64,000 nucleotides of DNA, from positions 744,001 through 808,000 of the forward strand of contig NZ_VWNA01000003.1 in NCBI RefSeq assembly GCF_009600605.1. The letters are read 5' to 3'. Both the position numbers and the translations under genes were made by a program. This DNA comes from Segnochrobactrum spirostomi. GTDB taxonomy: Bacteria > Pseudomonadota > Alphaproteobacteria > Rhizobiales > Segnochrobactraceae. Under the pieces are notes generated by a model. That model was not told the DNA's origin. It was given only the letters and a program-made list of their open reading frames with translations, and searched no databases. Position 1 is the first letter of the stretch. The number at the start of each line of letters is the position of its first letter. Shown one piece after another: positions 63,961 to 64,000 of the stretch.

Positions 63961-64000
63961 TCAGGCGGACGCGAGCCCCGCCGGCGTGGTCGCAGGACTC
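63961..64000 (-). other. Possible 3' end of a minus-strand gene at the window edge
   Basis: Reading leftward, a frame ending SPATTPAGLASA then TGA is open to the edge. Thirteen codons are too few to identify. It would be convergent with the cyo operon. A short non-coding tail is equally possible. Confidence 0.2.

Noticed and set aside
1-64000. Mobile elements, prophage, CRISPR, tRNA or rRNA genes
   Set aside because: No transposase, integrase, phage gene, repeat-spacer array or RNA gene pattern was seen on either strand.

Overview
This window looks like chromosomal DNA from a high-GC alphaproteobacterium, most likely in the Hyphomicrobiales (Rhizobiales). The grounds are the gene families present (XoxF/XoxG/XoxJ methanol oxidation, a PQQ-linked ABC system, paired YceI/cytochrome b561, twin-arginine-exported Liv-type binding proteins, FCD-type GntR regulators), the strong G/C third-position bias, and the tightly overlapped operons. 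No rRNA, tRNA, CRISPR array, phage or insertion sequence was recognised.

Layout. 0-2.3 kb: end of a molybdenum hydroxylase large subunit. 2.3-5.5 kb: a class III PLP enzyme and an APH-fold kinase, divergent from a GntR regulator across a 14-bp palindrome. 5.6-7.5 kb: YceI - cytochrome b561 - YceI. 7.9-11.3 kb: lanthanide-type methanol dehydrogenase operon xoxF-xoxG-xoxJ, with two hairpins after xoxF. 12.1-15.2 kb: a divergent NitT/TauT-like ABC importer and a soluble cytochrome c. 15.3-20.0 kb: aryl-alcohol and aryl-aldehyde dehydrogenases behind a near-consensus sigma-54 promoter, next to a V4R-domain sigma-54 activator. 20.1-28.5 kb: a probable lanthanide-uptake locus, with an ABC system of the PedA1A2BC/LutABEF type facing a two-component system and three small exported proteins. 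28.8-32.5 kb: a mannitol dehydrogenase-family oxidoreductase and a UvrD-like helicase. 33.1-36.1 kb: a VanA/VanB-like Rieske demethylase and a VanR-like GntR regulator, with TGTATACA-type operators. 36.1-57.0 kb: a minus-strand block of 22 genes. All but the promoter-distal acetyltransferase form an aromatic-degradation operon with two monooxygenase systems, two intradiol dioxygenases, a PcpA-like hydroquinone dioxygenase, maleylacetate reductase, accessory hydrolases and dehydrogenases, and two complete Liv-type ABC importers. A LysR gene is divergent from it. 58.2-59.7 kb: two small-metabolism genes behind a good sigma-70 promoter. 59.9-64 kb: cytochrome bo-type quinol oxidase operon cyoABCD.

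How it may fit together (inference). The window combines one-carbon oxidation (XoxF, its cytochrome, lanthanide uptake) with catabolism of plant-derived aromatics. Rieske O-demethylation of methoxyaromatics releases formaldehyde, so the two themes are compatible. The aromatic operon would import an aromatic acid, hydroxylate it, cleave a hydroquinone or hydroxyquinol ring, and reduce maleylacetate to 3-oxoadipate. Electrons finally reach oxygen through the quinol oxidase.

Caution. Seven genes are interrupted by single-base frameshifts, each at a G/C homopolymer of 5 or 6. This points to consensus sequencing errors rather than true pseudogenes, and those genes are annotated across the shift.
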